A stretch of 64,000 bases of DNA from CAWJFP01 sp963842155 (GCA_963842155.1 CAWJFP010000036.1:186001-250000), one strand, 5' to 3'; counted from the first letter of the stretch, positions 1 through 9,278 are shown. A program made the numbers and translations. Notes: a model not told the origin generated them from the letters alone.

Positions 1-1
1 C

Positions 2-73
2 CTCGCCGAGGTGAGCGAGGCCGAAATCGCGCGCGCCTTCGCGCCGCGCGCGGACGATCTGCGCTTCGAATGA
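2..73 (+). CDS. C-terminal end of an acyl-CoA enzyme (partial)
   Basis: Only the last 23 codons lie in the window, ending in TGA 28 bases before mmsB. The tail (EIARAFAPRADDLRFE) resembles the C-terminus of 3-hydroxyisobutyryl-CoA hydrolase or a related enoyl-CoA hydratase family member. That would fit a valine catabolism operon with the next gene. The match is by eye on a very short stretch, so the identity is an inference from context. Confidence 0.35.
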   Translation, partial: LAEVSEAEIARAFAPRADDLRFE

Positions 74-101
74 AAAGACGCGCGCGAGGGAGGAGCGAGA
101 C

Positions 102-994
102 ATGAGCGAGATCGGCTTCATCGGCCTCGGCAATATGGGCGGCCCCATGGCGCAAAACCTCGTCAAGGCCGGCCATCGCGTGAAGGCCTTCGACCTTCTG
201 CCGGCCCATCTCGCTGCGGCCAAGTCGGCCGGCGCCCTGCCGGTCGGCAATGTCGCCGATGCGGCGCGCGGGATCGCGGCGGTGATAACGATGCTGCCGG
301 CGGGGCAGCAAGTGCGCGGCGTCTATCTCGGCGACGCCGGCGTCATCGCCGCGGCGGCGCCGGGCACGCTGCTCATCGATTGCTCGACCATCGACGTCGA
401 GAGCGCCCGCCATGTCGCCGCGGCGGCGCGAGAGCGCGGCCTCGAGATGCTCGACGCGCCGGTCTCGGGCGGCGTGGCGGGCGCGGCGGCGGCGACCCTT
501 ACTTTCATGGTGGGCGGCAGCGAAGCCGGGTTTCGCGTCGGCGCAGCCCATCCTGCAGGCGATGGGCAAGGCGGTGATCCATGCCGGCCCGTCGGGCAAC
601 GGCCAGGCGGCGAAGATCTGCAACAACATGATGCTCGGCGCCGCAGATGATCGCGGTCGCCGAGGGCTTCGCCCTGGCCGCGAAGCTCGGCCTCGCGGCG
701 GCGAAGCTGTTCGAGATCAGCGCCAAGGCCTCGGCGCAATGCTGGGCCTTGACGAGCTATTGCCCCGAGCCCGGTCTCGTGCCGACGGCGCCCTCCAATC
801 GCGACTACCGGCCGGGTTTCACCGTCGCGATGATGCTCAAGGATTTGCGCCTGGCGCAGCAGGCCGCGGGCGCGGCGGGCGTCGCCACGCCGCTCGGCGC
901 GGAAGCCGCGGCCCTCTTCGGGCTCCATGACGCGGCGGGCCACGGGGCGCTCGATTTCTCCTCCATTATCAAGATGATCAAGGGCAAAGGCTGA
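102..994 (+). CDS. mmsB: 3-hydroxyisobutyrate dehydrogenase, split by two frameshifts
   Basis: Oxidises 3-hydroxyisobutyrate to methylmalonate semialdehyde with NAD in valine breakdown. The N-terminal Rossmann motif GFIGLGNMGGPMA, the substrate motif DAPVSGGVAG (about residue 120) and the catalytic-lysine segment GNGQAAKICNN are all present, but they sit in three successive frames. One extra base lies near 528-530 (GGG where GG keeps frame) and another near 641-644 (CC where C keeps frame). Removing both gives 296 residues, normal for the family, ending in the expected IIKMIKGKG-type tail. Every conserved block survives, so sequence error is likelier than a decayed gene. Confidence 0.88.
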
Positions 995-1039
995 GGGCGG
1001 CTCGCCCCGAGCGCGGATGCGACAAAAAGGAGGCTTGCA

Positions 1040-2025
1040 ATGACGATGACCGTGAGCGCGATGGAGGCCGAAGCGGCGGCCAGGAACAGCCCGGTCTGGA
1101 CGCGGGAAGCGGTCGCCGAGCTATTCGCGGCCCCTTTCGCCGATCTCCTCCATCGGGCGCATGAGACCCACCGCCGCTATTTCGACCCCAACAGCCTCCA
1201 GCTCAGCACGCTCCTCAACATCAAGACCGGCGGTTGTCCCGAGGACTGCAAATATTGCGCGCAAAGCATCCATTACGAGACGGGTCTCGCGGCCGGCAAG
1301 CTCATGGCGGCGGAGAGAGGTCGGCGCCGTCGCCGCGCGGGCCAAGGCGGCGGGCGCGACGCGCTTCTGCATGGGTGCCGCTTGGCGCGAGCTCAACGAC
1401 CGGCATCTCGACGCCATCGTCGAGATCGTCGGCGCCGTCCGCGCGCTCGGGCTCGAGACCTGCATGACCTTGGGCATGCTGACCTTGGCCGCAAGCCGAG
1501 CGCCTGAAAGAGGCCGGGCTCGATTTCTACAACCACAATATCGATAGCTCGCGGCGCTTCTATCCCGCGATCGTCTCGACGCGGAGCTACGACGACCGCC
1601 TCAGAACGATCGGCCATCTGCAGGAGGCCGGCATCAAGATCTGCAGCGGCGGCATCCTCGGCATGGGCGAGGAGCGAGGCGATCGCGTCGACATGCTGCT
1701 CACCTTGGCGAGCCTGGAGCCCCAGCCGGAAAGCGTCCCCATCAATCTTCTCGTGCCGATCGAGGGCACCCCGCTCGGCGGCACGCCGCGCCTCGACATT
1801 TTCGAGCTGGTGCGCACCATCGCCGTCGCCCGCATCCTGATGCCGCGGGCTTATGTTCGGCTGTCGGCGGGACGCGAAAGCGTCAGCGACGAGGGCCAGG
1901 CGCTTTGCTTTTACGCAGGCGCGAATTCCATCTTTTACGGGGACAAGCTGCTCACGACCGGCAATGCGCGCCCCGCGCGCGACCAGGCGCTGTTCGATCG
2001 GCTGGGCATCGCGGTCATGGAGTAG
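1040..2025 (+). CDS. bioB: Biotin synthase, split by two frameshifts
   Basis: Radical SAM enzyme that inserts sulfur into dethiobiotin to make biotin. The 4Fe-4S motif reads GGCPEDCKYCAQS, followed by the family segments CMGAAWRE, LDFYNHNIDSS, CSGGILGMGE and GANSIFYGDKLLTT. A strong ribosome site, AAGGAGG at 1027-1033, fixes the ATG at 1040. Single extra bases near 1312 (GG for G) and near 1489 (CC for C) break the frame. Removing them gives 327 residues, the usual length. No other bio gene is seen in the window. Confidence 0.93.
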
Positions 2026-2147
2026 AGCGTTTTCACGTCGAGTGAAAACGCGAAAAGCCGGCGCGGTCTGCCGCTGATTTGCTTATCGTGGGCTTTTGGA
2101 TCAGCCGGCGATTTTACAGGGGACGGGTTCGGCTTATAATGCTCGCC

Positions 2148-3560
2148 ATGAGCGAAGCGGAAGAGCTGTTCGCGGTACTGCGGCAGTCGGCGGACGCTGA
2201 GGCCGTGACTGCGATCGAGAGCCTGGTGCGGGAGGGATCGGATCGTGCCCTCGTTCGCGTCAACGCCCTCGATTTCGCCAAACGCGCGGGCCTCGACGAG
2301 GAACGGGCAATTGCAGCCTTACTGCACGCGGCGCGCCTCGGGCTTTTCGAACTCTCCTGGAACGTACTCTGCCCCGGTTGCAGCGGCGTCCTCAACTCGC
2401 AGATGACGCTCAAATCCATGCGCCGCGACGAGTACAGCTGCGCACTCTGCGCTGCGGGCTATGAGCCGACCCTCGATGAGATGGTGGAGGTCACCTTCAC
2501 CGTGAGCCCGCGGGTGCGCAAGATCGCGGCCCACGATCCGGACCGGCTCCCGCTGTTGGAATATTACCGGCAGGTCTTCTGGAGCTCGGGCATCGATTTG
2601 CCGGAGGACGCGGAGTTCGAGAGCCTCATCGGCGAGATCGAGCTGGAGGCGATCGAGCTTCCCCCCGGCGAGAAAGCGTTGCTGTCGCTGACGCTACCCG
2701 CCGAGTTCGTCATCCTGTTCGAGCCGGTGACGCACGCAGCGCAATTCATCGACGTGAAAGGCGAGTCCACCCGCGAGCGCCAGACCCTGTCGTTGGTCTA
2801 CAATAAGCTGCACGCGCCGAGCGGCACCTTGGAGATGCGCCCTGGGCCGTTGCGGCTCTCGCTGGAAAACCGAACCGACGTGCGGGTGCTGCCGACCATC
2901 TGGATCGCCGGCGACAAGCTCCATGACCTACTCGGGCGCCGCAAGCCTTTCCTGACGGCGAAGCGCCTGCTCACCAACCAGACCTTCCGCGACATCTATC
3001 GCGTCGATACCCTCGACGTGGATCAGCGCCTGAAGATAACCAGCCTCACCTTCCTCTTCACGGACCTCAAGGGCTCGACCGAGCTCTACGAGCGCGTCGG
3101 CGACCTCGTTGCCTTCGACCTCGTACGTGCGCATTTCCAGGCGGTCAACGAGATCGTGGCCGCCGAGGCGGGCGCCGTGGTCAAGACGATCGGCGATGCC
3201 GTGATGGCGACCTTCCCGACGCCCGACAGAGCGATGGCGGCGGCGCTGCGCATGCGGAACGCTATGCTCAGCCTCAACGCCGAGCGCGGGCGCGAGGACC
3301 TGCTGCTCAAGATCGGCATCCACGAGGGACCCTGCCTCGCGGTCATGCTGAACGAGCGCCAGGACTATTTCGGCCAGACCGTCAACATCGCCGCGCGGGT
3401 TCAGGGTCTGGCGCAGTCGCGCTCGATCTTCGCGACCGCGCAGGTGGTGGGCCATCCGCAGACTTTGAGCCTACTCCGCCAAAACGGCCTCGACCCGATG
3501 CCGCAGCAGCGCGCGCTCCGCGGCATTGCCAACGAATTCGCGGTCTACGAGATCTCGTGA
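2148..3560 (+). CDS. Class III nucleotidyl cyclase with DUF5939-like N-terminus
   Basis: The C-terminal third (about residues 298-470) is a class III adenylate/guanylate cyclase catalytic domain. FLFTDLKGSTELYERVG carries the first metal-binding Asp and KTIGDAVMATF the second acidic region. The N-terminal two thirds resemble DUF5939 and contain two CxxC pairs, C75-x2-C78 and C98-x2-C101, a likely zinc site. No membrane segment is evident, so the protein is probably cytosolic. The frame is open from 2079, but the ATGs at 2139 and 2148 fit the start of conserved sequence better. The signal sensed and ATP versus GTP use cannot be told. Confidence 0.82.
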   Translation: MSEAEELFAVLRQSADAEAVTAIESLVREGSDRALVRVNALDFAKRAGLDEERAIAALLHAARLGLFELSWNVLCPGCSGVLNSQMTLKSMRRDEYSCALCAAGYEPTLDEMVEVTFTVSPRVRKIAAHDPDRLPLLEYYRQVFWSSGIDLPEDAEFESLIGEIELEAIELPPGEKALLSLTLPAEFVILFEPVTHAAQFIDVKGESTRERQTLSLVYNKLHAPSGTLEMRPGPLRLSLENRTDVRVLPTIWIAGDKLHDLLGRRKPFLTAKRLLTNQTFRDIYRVDTLDVDQRLKITSLTFLFTDLKGSTELYERVGDLVAFDLVRAHFQAVNEIVAAEAGAVVKTIGDAVMATFPTPDRAMAAALRMRNAMLSLNAERGREDLLLKIGIHEGPCLAVMLNERQDYFGQTVNIAARVQGLAQSRSIFATAQVVGHPQTLSLLRQNGLDPMPQQRALRGIANEFAVYEIS

Positions 3561-3731
3561 GGGCCGAAAACGACGAGAGGCGGGAAAATGCGCTCTATGC
3601 GAATTTGGCTGACGTGCCTATGAGTCCGCGCCCTGAAGAACGGCGCGGCACAGGCGGGCGACGGCGTTTTACTTAATTTTAAGCTTCCCCGGCTAGGCTC
3701 GGTCGTTCTCATCGATCCGAATGGGCCCGCG

Positions 3732-4214
3732 GTGAAAAGCGCATATCTCGAAGCCATCGCCCTGATCGAGCGGCTGCATCGCCGCTTTCTCGACGTGGCG
3801 CGGTGCGAGCTGGAGCGTCTCGGCGTCGTCGATATCAACAACGTCCAAGCGCTCATTCTCTTCAACATCGGCGGCGACGAGTTCACCGTCGGCGAGCTCA
3901 CCCATCGCGGCCATTATCTGGGCACGAACGTCACCTACAACCTCAAGAAGCTGGTGCAGCACGGCTATGTCGCGCAGGCGCGCTCGGCGCGCGACCGCCG
4001 CTCGATGCGCGTCCGGCTGACCGAGAAGGGCCAGCGGCTGCGCCAGGCGATCGATGCCGCCTATGACCAGCATGTACAGGGCCTGTCCAAGGATCGGCTG
4101 GCAGCCGAGCGACTGACGGACATCAACGGCGTGATGCGCCAGCTCGAGCGCTTCTGGACGGGGCTCGTCCTCAGCGGGGCGCCCGCTTCCGAACCGGGCA
4201 GCAAGGCCGCCTGA
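3732..4214 (+). CDS. MarR-family regulator, LdtR-like
   Basis: A 160-residue winged-helix protein with a GTG start. The recognition region (FTVGELTHRGHYLGTNVTYNLKKL) and wing (SARDRRSMRVRLTEKG) closely resemble LdtR, the alphaproteobacterial MarR-type regulator of L,D-transpeptidase genes and stress tolerance. That assignment is from memory of the family. No ldt gene lies nearby in this window, so its targets are elsewhere or unknown. It stands alone between the cyclase gene and a convergent methyltransferase gene. Confidence 0.8.
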   Translation: MKSAYLEAIALIERLHRRFLDVARCELERLGVVDINNVQALILFNIGGDEFTVGELTHRGHYLGTNVTYNLKKLVQHGYVAQARSARDRRSMRVRLTEKGQRLRQAIDAAYDQHVQGLSKDRLAAERLTDINGVMRQLERFWTGLVLSGAPASEPGSKAA

Positions 4215-4229
4215 GGCGTCGCTACGCGC

Positions 4230-5276
4230 CTATCGGCGCCGCCGCGCGACGATCTGCATGAAGCCCGGCATGGTGACGAAGCGGATCGCCTTGTGGCGAA
4301 CGAGCCCGGCCTCGGCCTGCCAGGCTTCGAGCTCCGCTCGGCTCCAGGTGCCGGCGGCGCTCGAGAGGGCGAAGAACAGGTTGAGGATGCTGCCGACGAT
4401 GTCGGCCTTGCCCGGCTCCTCGGGACGAATGAACTCCTGGATCGCGAAATAGCCGCCGGGCTTGAGCGCCCGCGCGACGCGCAGCGACAAGGCGCGGCTC
4501 TCCTCCCGGCTCAAATGATGCATCAGGCTCGAGACGAATACGAGGTCGTAGCGCGCCTCGCCCATCTCCCAGCCCAAGGCGTCGCCCGCCTCATAGCGCA
4601 CGCGCTCGCCCATGCCATGGCGGGCGAGGAGCGGTCGCGCCTTCTCGACGGCGGGCGGCAGGTCGAGGATGGTCGAGGACAGGCGCTCATGCCGGCGGCA
4701 GAGCGCAACCGAATAGAGCCCGTGCGAGCCGCCGATATCGAGCATCGCGGTGGCCTTGGCCGGAACGGGTGTCTTGCGCGCGACCTCGGAGGCGCTGCCG
4801 CGCGCCACGGCCTCCATGCCGCGTTGATAAAGCTCCCACTCGGCGGGCCCGAAGGTCTCGTGATAGCGGATGCCCTTTCCCGTGCGGAGGAAGGCGGGCA
4901 TCTGCTCGAGCCAGCTCCAGACCGAGCGCATGAAGAGGAGCTGATCGCGAATGGAATGCGGGCTCCCGGCGAGCAGCCATTTCCGCATCCCGCCGCTAAG
5001 CGCGAAGCGGCCTCGCCGCAGCCTGAGATAGCCGCCCGCGACCAGGACGCCGAGGAGCGCATTGAGCGCGCTCTCGTCGAGCGCGCAAGCCTTGGCGATC
5101 TCCTTCGCCGTCAGCGGTCCCTCGGCCAAAGCCTCGAATATGCCGGCCTCGGTCGAATCATAGATGGCGCGGGCGGCAACGGAGAAAAGGTGGGTATGGG
5201 CGAGAGGAAGGGGGACGAGGTTGGCGGCGAGGCCGACAAGCTCCGCGGGGTTCTCGGGGAGAAAGAGAAGCTTCAT
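4230..5276 (-). CDS. SAM-dependent O-methyltransferase, two-domain type
   Basis: 348 residues. The N-terminal part is a winged-helix dimerisation domain (IFEALAEGPLTAKEIAKAC, LNALLGVLVAGGYL) as in plant-type and polyketide O-methyltransferases (PF00891 architecture). The C-terminal Rossmann domain has the SAM motif MLDIGGSHGLYSVAL and a catalytic-region VSSLMHHLSREES. The substrate is unknown. It converges with the LdtR-like gene, with a 15-base gap. No pigment or polyketide cluster surrounds it. Confidence 0.8.
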   Translation of the reverse strand: MKLLFLPENPAELVGLAANLVPLPLAHTHLFSVAARAIYDSTEAGIFEALAEGPLTAKEIAKACALDESALNALLGVLVAGGYLRLRRGRFALSGGMRKWLLAGSPHSIRDQLLFMRSVWSWLEQMPAFLRTGKGIRYHETFGPAEWELYQRGMEAVARGSASEVARKTPVPAKATAMLDIGGSHGLYSVALCRRHERLSSTILDLPPAVEKARPLLARHGMGERVRYEAGDALGWEMGEARYDLVFVSSLMHHLSREESRALSLRVARALKPGGYFAIQEFIRPEEPGKADIVGSILNLFFALSSAAGTWSRAELEAWQAEAGLVRHKAIRFVTMPGFMQIVARRRR

Positions 5277-5352
5277 GGGGTGCTCGCAAATTGGTCGAGA
5301 AAACGCGGCGCGGTTCTTGGCCTAACGCGCGAGCAAGTTTCCTCTCTTTGCC

Positions 5353-5408
5353 ATACCGGCGAAAGCCGGTATCCACGCGGAAATGGGTCCCGGCTTTCGC
5401 CGGGACGG
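5353..5408. repeat. REP-like extragenic palindrome
   Basis: ACCGGCGAAAGCCGGT (5355-5370) is a short hairpin, followed after about 16 bases by CCCGGCTTTCGCCGGG (5389-5404), an inverted relative of the first. This two-arm layout is the style of dispersed extragenic palindromes common in proteobacterial genomes. It lies between the methyltransferase gene and the end of rpoH. It may act as a transcription-end or mRNA-stability structure. Confidence 0.7.
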
Positions 5409-5490
5409 GAAGCGCGAAAAACAGGTGCTTTGACTTCGCGACATGAGAGCGTGATCGGGCGGGAGCGTAACGCTTATTATCAGGCTCCGC

Positions 5491-6372
5491 TCAGCTGTCC
5501 ATGAGCTGGCCGGTTTCGCCTTTATGCCGGCCGATGACGGCGCGCAATTTCCCGAGGGCCTGGCGCTCGATCTGGCGAATGCGCTCCTTGGTCACCCCGA
5601 AGCTGTCGCCGATCTCGGCGAGCGTGGTCTTGTCGTCGCCCAAGAAGCGGCTCTCGATCACGCGGCGCTCCCGCTCGCTCAAGGATTGCAGCGCCTCGTC
5701 GAGCCAGGAGAGATGGACCTTCAAGTCGTGCCGTCCGCCGACCATCGCCTCGGGCGAAGGCCGTCCGTCGGCGAGCAGATCCTGCAGCTCGGTGTTCTCG
5801 TCCTGGCCGATCGTCATGTTGAGGGACTGATCCGGCCGCGCGAAATGCACGTCGATGCGCACCACATCGGCGAGAGGAACGTCGAGCTCGGCGGCGATGC
5901 GCGCCCGATCCTCGTCGCTCATCGTGCCTTCCGAGGTGATATGCGCCTTCGAGCGCAGCCGCCACAGGTTGAAATAGACGCGGCGCTGGGCGGGCGTGGT
6001 GGCCACGCGCACGATCGAGGCGTTGCGCATGAGGTAATTGCGGATCATGCGCACGATCCACCAGGTGGCGTAGGTGGAGAAGCGGGTGTTGCGCTCGGGA
6101 TCGAAGCGCAGGGCCGCCTCCATGAGGCCGATATTGCCCTCCTGCACCAGATCGCCAAGCGAGGCCGAGCTGGCGCGATAGCGCGAGGCGATGCGCACCA
6201 CCAGCCTGGCATGGCTCTCGATCAGCTCGTGCAGCGCGCTCTCTTCCTTTTTGTCGCGCCAGCGACGGCCGAGCTCTTGCTCGTAGTCGCGCTCGAGATA
6301 GGGGGCATCCATTGCGGCCGCGATATAGCGGCGGTCGCTGCGCTGGGTTTCCTTTGCATCGATAAGGGCCAT
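5491..6372 (-). CDS. rpoH: RNA polymerase sigma-32 family factor (RpoH)
   Basis: 293 residues. Region 2 reads LGDLVQEGNIGLMEAALRFD and FSTYATWWIVRMIRNY. The RpoH-type segment after it (NASIVRVATTPAQRRVYFNL) is present, and region 4.2 carries the helix-turn-helix FGVTKERIRQIERQA. Alphaproteobacteria often have two RpoH paralogues, and the divergence here suggests the RpoH2 type. The ATG at 6372 is chosen because AAAGGTG lies just upstream and the family starts near there; the frame extends further without homology. It is divergent from a Cys-rich MarR gene across a region with palindromic operators. Confidence 0.92.
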   Translation of the reverse strand: MALIDAKETQRSDRRYIAAAMDAPYLERDYEQELGRRWRDKKEESALHELIESHARLVVRIASRYRASSASLGDLVQEGNIGLMEAALRFDPERNTRFSTYATWWIVRMIRNYLMRNASIVRVATTPAQRRVYFNLWRLRSKAHITSEGTMSDEDRARIAAELDVPLADVVRIDVHFARPDQSLNMTIGQDENTELQDLLADGRPSPEAMVGGRHDLKVHLSWLDEALQSLSERERRVIESRFLGDDKTTLAEIGDSFGVTKERIRQIERQALGKLRAVIGRHKGETGQLMDS

Positions 6373-6422
6373 GTGACACCTTTGACGCTGGTCGCGCTTG
6401 AACGGGCGACATTGACTTTTGC

Positions 6423-6484
6423 TTTCGAGTCGATACATTAAGCCCAGCTTGGTTCGAAAGCCAAGAACTAATTTCGAGTCGAAA
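6423..6484. promoter_or_regulatory. Palindromic operator pair between rpoH and the Cys-rich marR
   Basis: TTTCGAGTCGAAA at 6472-6484 is a perfect 13-base palindrome with a central G. TTTCGAGTCGATA at 6423-6435 matches 12 of 13 bases. A third TTCGAA core lies at about 6453-6458, flanked by CTTGG and CCAAG. The perfect copy ends 4 bases before the marR ATG, and the other copy is about 50 bases upstream of rpoH. MarR proteins bind such short palindromes, so autoregulation plus rpoH control is a reasonable inference. No binding data are available. Confidence 0.6.
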
Positions 6485-6488
6485 GCAC

Positions 6489-7109
6489 ATGGTGCCCATG
6501 CAACAGACACATAGCGAGAGGGCCAGTGCGCATCACATCGCAGAGCTATTGGATCGCCTGAGCCGCGCGACCCATGCCTTGCAGTTCGTCCGCGGCCTTA
6601 ATCCCGCGCAGTGGGAAGCCTTGCGCTTCCTCGGCCGCGCCAACCGCTATTCCCGCTCGCCCAGCGCGCTCGCGGATTATCTGGGCACCACGAAGGGCAC
6701 GACCTCCCAAACCCTGCGCGCGCTGGAGAGCAAGGGCTATATCCAGCGCTGCCGCGATTGCGCCGACCGGCGCGGGGTCAGCCTCGAGCTGACGGAGGAG
6801 GGGCGGGCGCTGCTCGCCCTCGATCCCATGCGCGATATCGAGGAAGCGGTGGCGGGCCTCTCCGGCCCCTGCACCGAGACGCTCGCCGAGGGGCTGTCGC
6901 AGCTGCTGGCGAAGGTGCGCAGCCGCTGCGGGCAGGTCGCCTTCGGCGTTTGCGCGCGCTGCTGCCATCTCGTGGTTCCGGGCGCCGTGGCGGGCAATCG
7001 CTGCGGCCTGACCGGCGACCAGCTGAGCCCGGACGAATGCAAGCAGCTCTGCGTCAATTTCCGCAACACCGAAGACGAACGCCAAAAATCGGGATTGACC
7101 TCTCCCTGA
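6489..7109 (+). CDS. MarR-family regulator with cysteine-rich C-terminal domain
   Basis: 206 residues. A MarR winged helix spans about residues 15-125 (SALADYLGTTKGTTSQTLRALESKG, wing with DRRGVSLELTEEG). Ten cysteines are present: C88-x2-C91 in the wing, C128, C147, then C155-x2-C158-C159-x12-C172-x11-C184-x3-C188 in a compact tail. Such a tail suggests iron-sulfur, zinc or thiol-redox sensing, but the ligand is not known. It is divergent from rpoH and has the perfect operator immediately before its start. A second ATG at 6498 is also possible. Confidence 0.78.
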   Translation: MVPMQQTHSERASAHHIAELLDRLSRATHALQFVRGLNPAQWEALRFLGRANRYSRSPSALADYLGTTKGTTSQTLRALESKGYIQRCRDCADRRGVSLELTEEGRALLALDPMRDIEEAVAGLSGPCTETLAEGLSQLLAKVRSRCGQVAFGVCARCCHLVVPGAVAGNRCGLTGDQLSPDECKQLCVNFRNTEDERQKSGLTSP

Positions 7110-7184
7110 ATTCCGGCCTCTGATTTCGTCCGATTTCTGCATCCCGACTTCTTCATTCCAGGCGGGCGCGTGCCGACCGGACGC

Positions 7185-8141
7185 ATGGCGGACCAGGACA
7201 AAGAGGATTGGCTTGCCCGGCTGCCGGCCGGCGACCGGCTGGCGCTCGCCCGCGCCATCACCGCCGTCGAGAGCGAGGGGGCAGCGGCGGCGCCGGTGCT
7301 GCGCAAGATCTTCCCCTTGCTGGGCCGCGCGCGCGTGGTCGGCATCACCGGCACGGCCGGCGCCGGCAAATCCACCTTGGTGGCGGCCTATACCGCCGAG
7401 CTTCGCCGCCGCGGCCAGACCGTCGGCGTCGTCGCGGTCGATCCTTCGAGCCCGGTCACCGGCGGCGCCATCCTGGGCGACCGCATCCGCATGACCGAGC
7501 ATAGCGGCGATCCCGGCGTCTTCGTGCGCTCGCTCGCCGCGCATGGTCATCTGGGCGGCCTGTCGCGCGTGACCAGCCGCGTCATCGACGTGATGGACGC
7601 GGCGGGCCGCGACGTGATCCTGGTCGAGACCGTCGGCGCCGGCCAGTCCGAGGTCGAGATCGCCGAGATCGCCGACACGAAGGTCGTGGTCACGGCGCCC
7701 GGCCTCGGCGACGATGTGCAGGCGCTCAAGGCGGGCGTGCTCGAGATCGCCGACATATTGGTGGTGAACAAGGCCGACCGGCCCGATGCGCGGCGCGCCG
7801 CGGCGCAGCTCGAGGCTGCGCTTGGTTTCGCCGCGCCGAAGGATTGGCGGCCGCCCGTGTTGCGCACCATCGCCATTCGCGGCGAGGGGGTGGCGGCGCT
7901 CGCCGACGCGATCGAGCGGCATGCGGCGCTCGTGCTGAAAGGAAGCGCGCGGAGCGACCCGCGCCGGCGCATCCACCGCCTGCTGGCCGGGATGGCGGCC
8001 GAGAAGGCGCGCGAGCGGCTCCTGGCCTCGAGCGACAAGGCGCTCTCGGCGCTATGCGACGAGGTGCTGGTGGGTAAGCTGAGCTTCGAGGAGGCGGCCG
8101 CGCGGGCGCTCGCTTTGCTCGACCATTGCGCCGATGACTAA
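7185..8141 (+). CDS. meaB: MeaB/ArgK-type G3E GTPase for methylmalonyl-CoA mutase
   Basis: Chaperone GTPase that protects and reloads the B12-dependent methylmalonyl-CoA mutase. The P-loop is GITGTAGAGKST. The family blocks VAVDPSSPVTGGAILGDRIRM and ILVETVGAGQSEVEI and the guanine-specificity motif NKAD follow. 318 residues from the ATG at 7185; a GTG at 7170 would add five. The mutase genes are not in the window. The 3' end overlaps the convergent DNA methyltransferase gene by 4 bases. Confidence 0.9.
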   Translation: MADQDKEDWLARLPAGDRLALARAITAVESEGAAAAPVLRKIFPLLGRARVVGITGTAGAGKSTLVAAYTAELRRRGQTVGVVAVDPSSPVTGGAILGDRIRMTEHSGDPGVFVRSLAAHGHLGGLSRVTSRVIDVMDAAGRDVILVETVGAGQSEVEIAEIADTKVVVTAPGLGDDVQALKAGVLEIADILVVNKADRPDARRAAAQLEAALGFAAPKDWRPPVLRTIAIRGEGVAALADAIERHAALVLKGSARSDPRRRIHRLLAGMAAEKARERLLASSDKALSALCDEVLVGKLSFEEAAARALALLDHCADD

Positions 8142-9055
8142 GCCTCCAACTCCAGCTCGGGAAAGGGGCTGAGCCATTGCCAGCCGGGCTCGCCGGTCGC
8201 GCGATAGCGCTCGAGCCGGCGGATGGCGATCTCGGCGAAAATCGGATCGCGGTCGAAGGTGAAGACGCGGCGGCCGAGCCGCTCCCCGGCGATAAGGCCG
8301 CTGCCCGAATGGGCGAAGAAATCCACCACCAGGTCTCCCGCCTTGCTGCCCGCCGTCAGCAGCCGCTCGATGGCCTTGAGCGGCTTCTGGGCATAGCAGC
8401 CCGGCACGTTCTCATGCAGGCGGTAAAAGACCTGCTGGATATCGACCCAGACATTGCCGGCGCGGATATTAAGCGAGCGCCCGCGCTCGCGGTTCTCTGT
8501 CTCACGGCCCCCGACATTCTTATAGTAGCCACGGAGGATCTTGGGGATATCGGTTTGATCCGCCTCGGAATAAAAGGCCGGGTCGCCCTTCGTGTAATAG
8601 AGCAGCTCCTGTCGCACCCACATCCAATTGCGTTGCGTGCCATAGCCGCGTTGATTGCGCAATGTGATGAAATTCCGGGGCGTGAGCTGGGGAAATTCCC
8701 GCATCATGATCATGAAGTCCGGCAAGGGGCTGAAATCGTGTCGATAGTCCGCGCCGAGCCAGATATAGAGCTGGGCGTCGTCCGCCAGGCAGCCGAGCGC
8801 AACGGCGATCCAGCGTCGCGAGAAGGCGAGATAATCTTCGAGCGGTTGCTGGGGCAATGCCCCGCTCGACGGAGCGCCGACGGAGAAATTATAAGGCGGA
8901 TCGGCGAGCAGAAGCGCGGTCTTATGGCCGCCCATGAGGCTCGCTAGGGCCTCGCCGTCGGCGGCATCGAGCAGCCCGACGCGATGGCCGCGCAGCGGAT
9001 CGCTCCAAATCTCGCCGGGCCGCAGGCGGCAATAGGGCAGAAGCCGCGCGCGCAA
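8138..9055 (-). CDS. Orphan DNA adenine-type methyltransferase
   Basis: Beta-class architecture. The catalytic motif IV DPPYNF is near residue 53, and the SAM-binding motif I DFFAHSGSGLIAGERLGRRVF lies near the C-terminus. No restriction partner is adjacent, so it is an orphan or solitary enzyme; the target site cannot be told. The longest same-frame start is TTG at 9055. Coding-like sequence (ERLARLDGDPALRARLL) continues upstream of it with no start codon before a stop at about 9187. A GTG at 9188 in another frame could be the true start if one base of a C run is extra near 9170. The start is therefore unsettled. Confidence 0.78.
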   Translation of the reverse strand: MRARLLPYCRLRPGEIWSDPLRGHRVGLLDAADGEALASLMGGHKTALLLADPPYNFSVGAPSSGALPQQPLEDYLAFSRRWIAVALGCLADDAQLYIWLGADYRHDFSPLPDFMIMMREFPQLTPRNFITLRNQRGYGTQRNWMWVRQELLYYTKGDPAFYSEADQTDIPKILRGYYKNVGGRETENRERGRSLNIRAGNVWVDIQQVFYRLHENVPGCYAQKPLKAIERLLTAGSKAGDLVVDFFAHSGSGLIAGERLGRRVFTFDRDPIFAEIAIRRLERYRATGEPGWQWLSPFPELELEA

Positions 9056-9278
9056 GGCGGGATCGCCATCGAGTCGCGCCAGTCGCTCGGTGCTTTTTCC
9101 CCGCGCGCCGCCGCGGGCTCGACCCGCTGTCGCCGGGGCGGTTGGGGGATCGACGGGATTGGGCAGGGGCGGGCTCCGCCTGGCTCACGATCGAAAATCC
9201 CGCGCCGGATCAGCTTGGGCGCGGGCGGTGATTGCCGTAGCATCCGACTTGCGCGAGGGAAGATCAATCGGCGGATTC

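Noticed and set aside
102..2025. Programmed frameshifting or true pseudogenes in mmsB and bioB
   Set aside because: No conserved slippery site or stimulatory structure. Two shifts per gene in plain homopolymers with full motif conservation fit sequence error better.
5353..5408. Possible CRISPR or attachment site
   Set aside because: Two inverted relatives of a short palindrome; fits a REP-type element.
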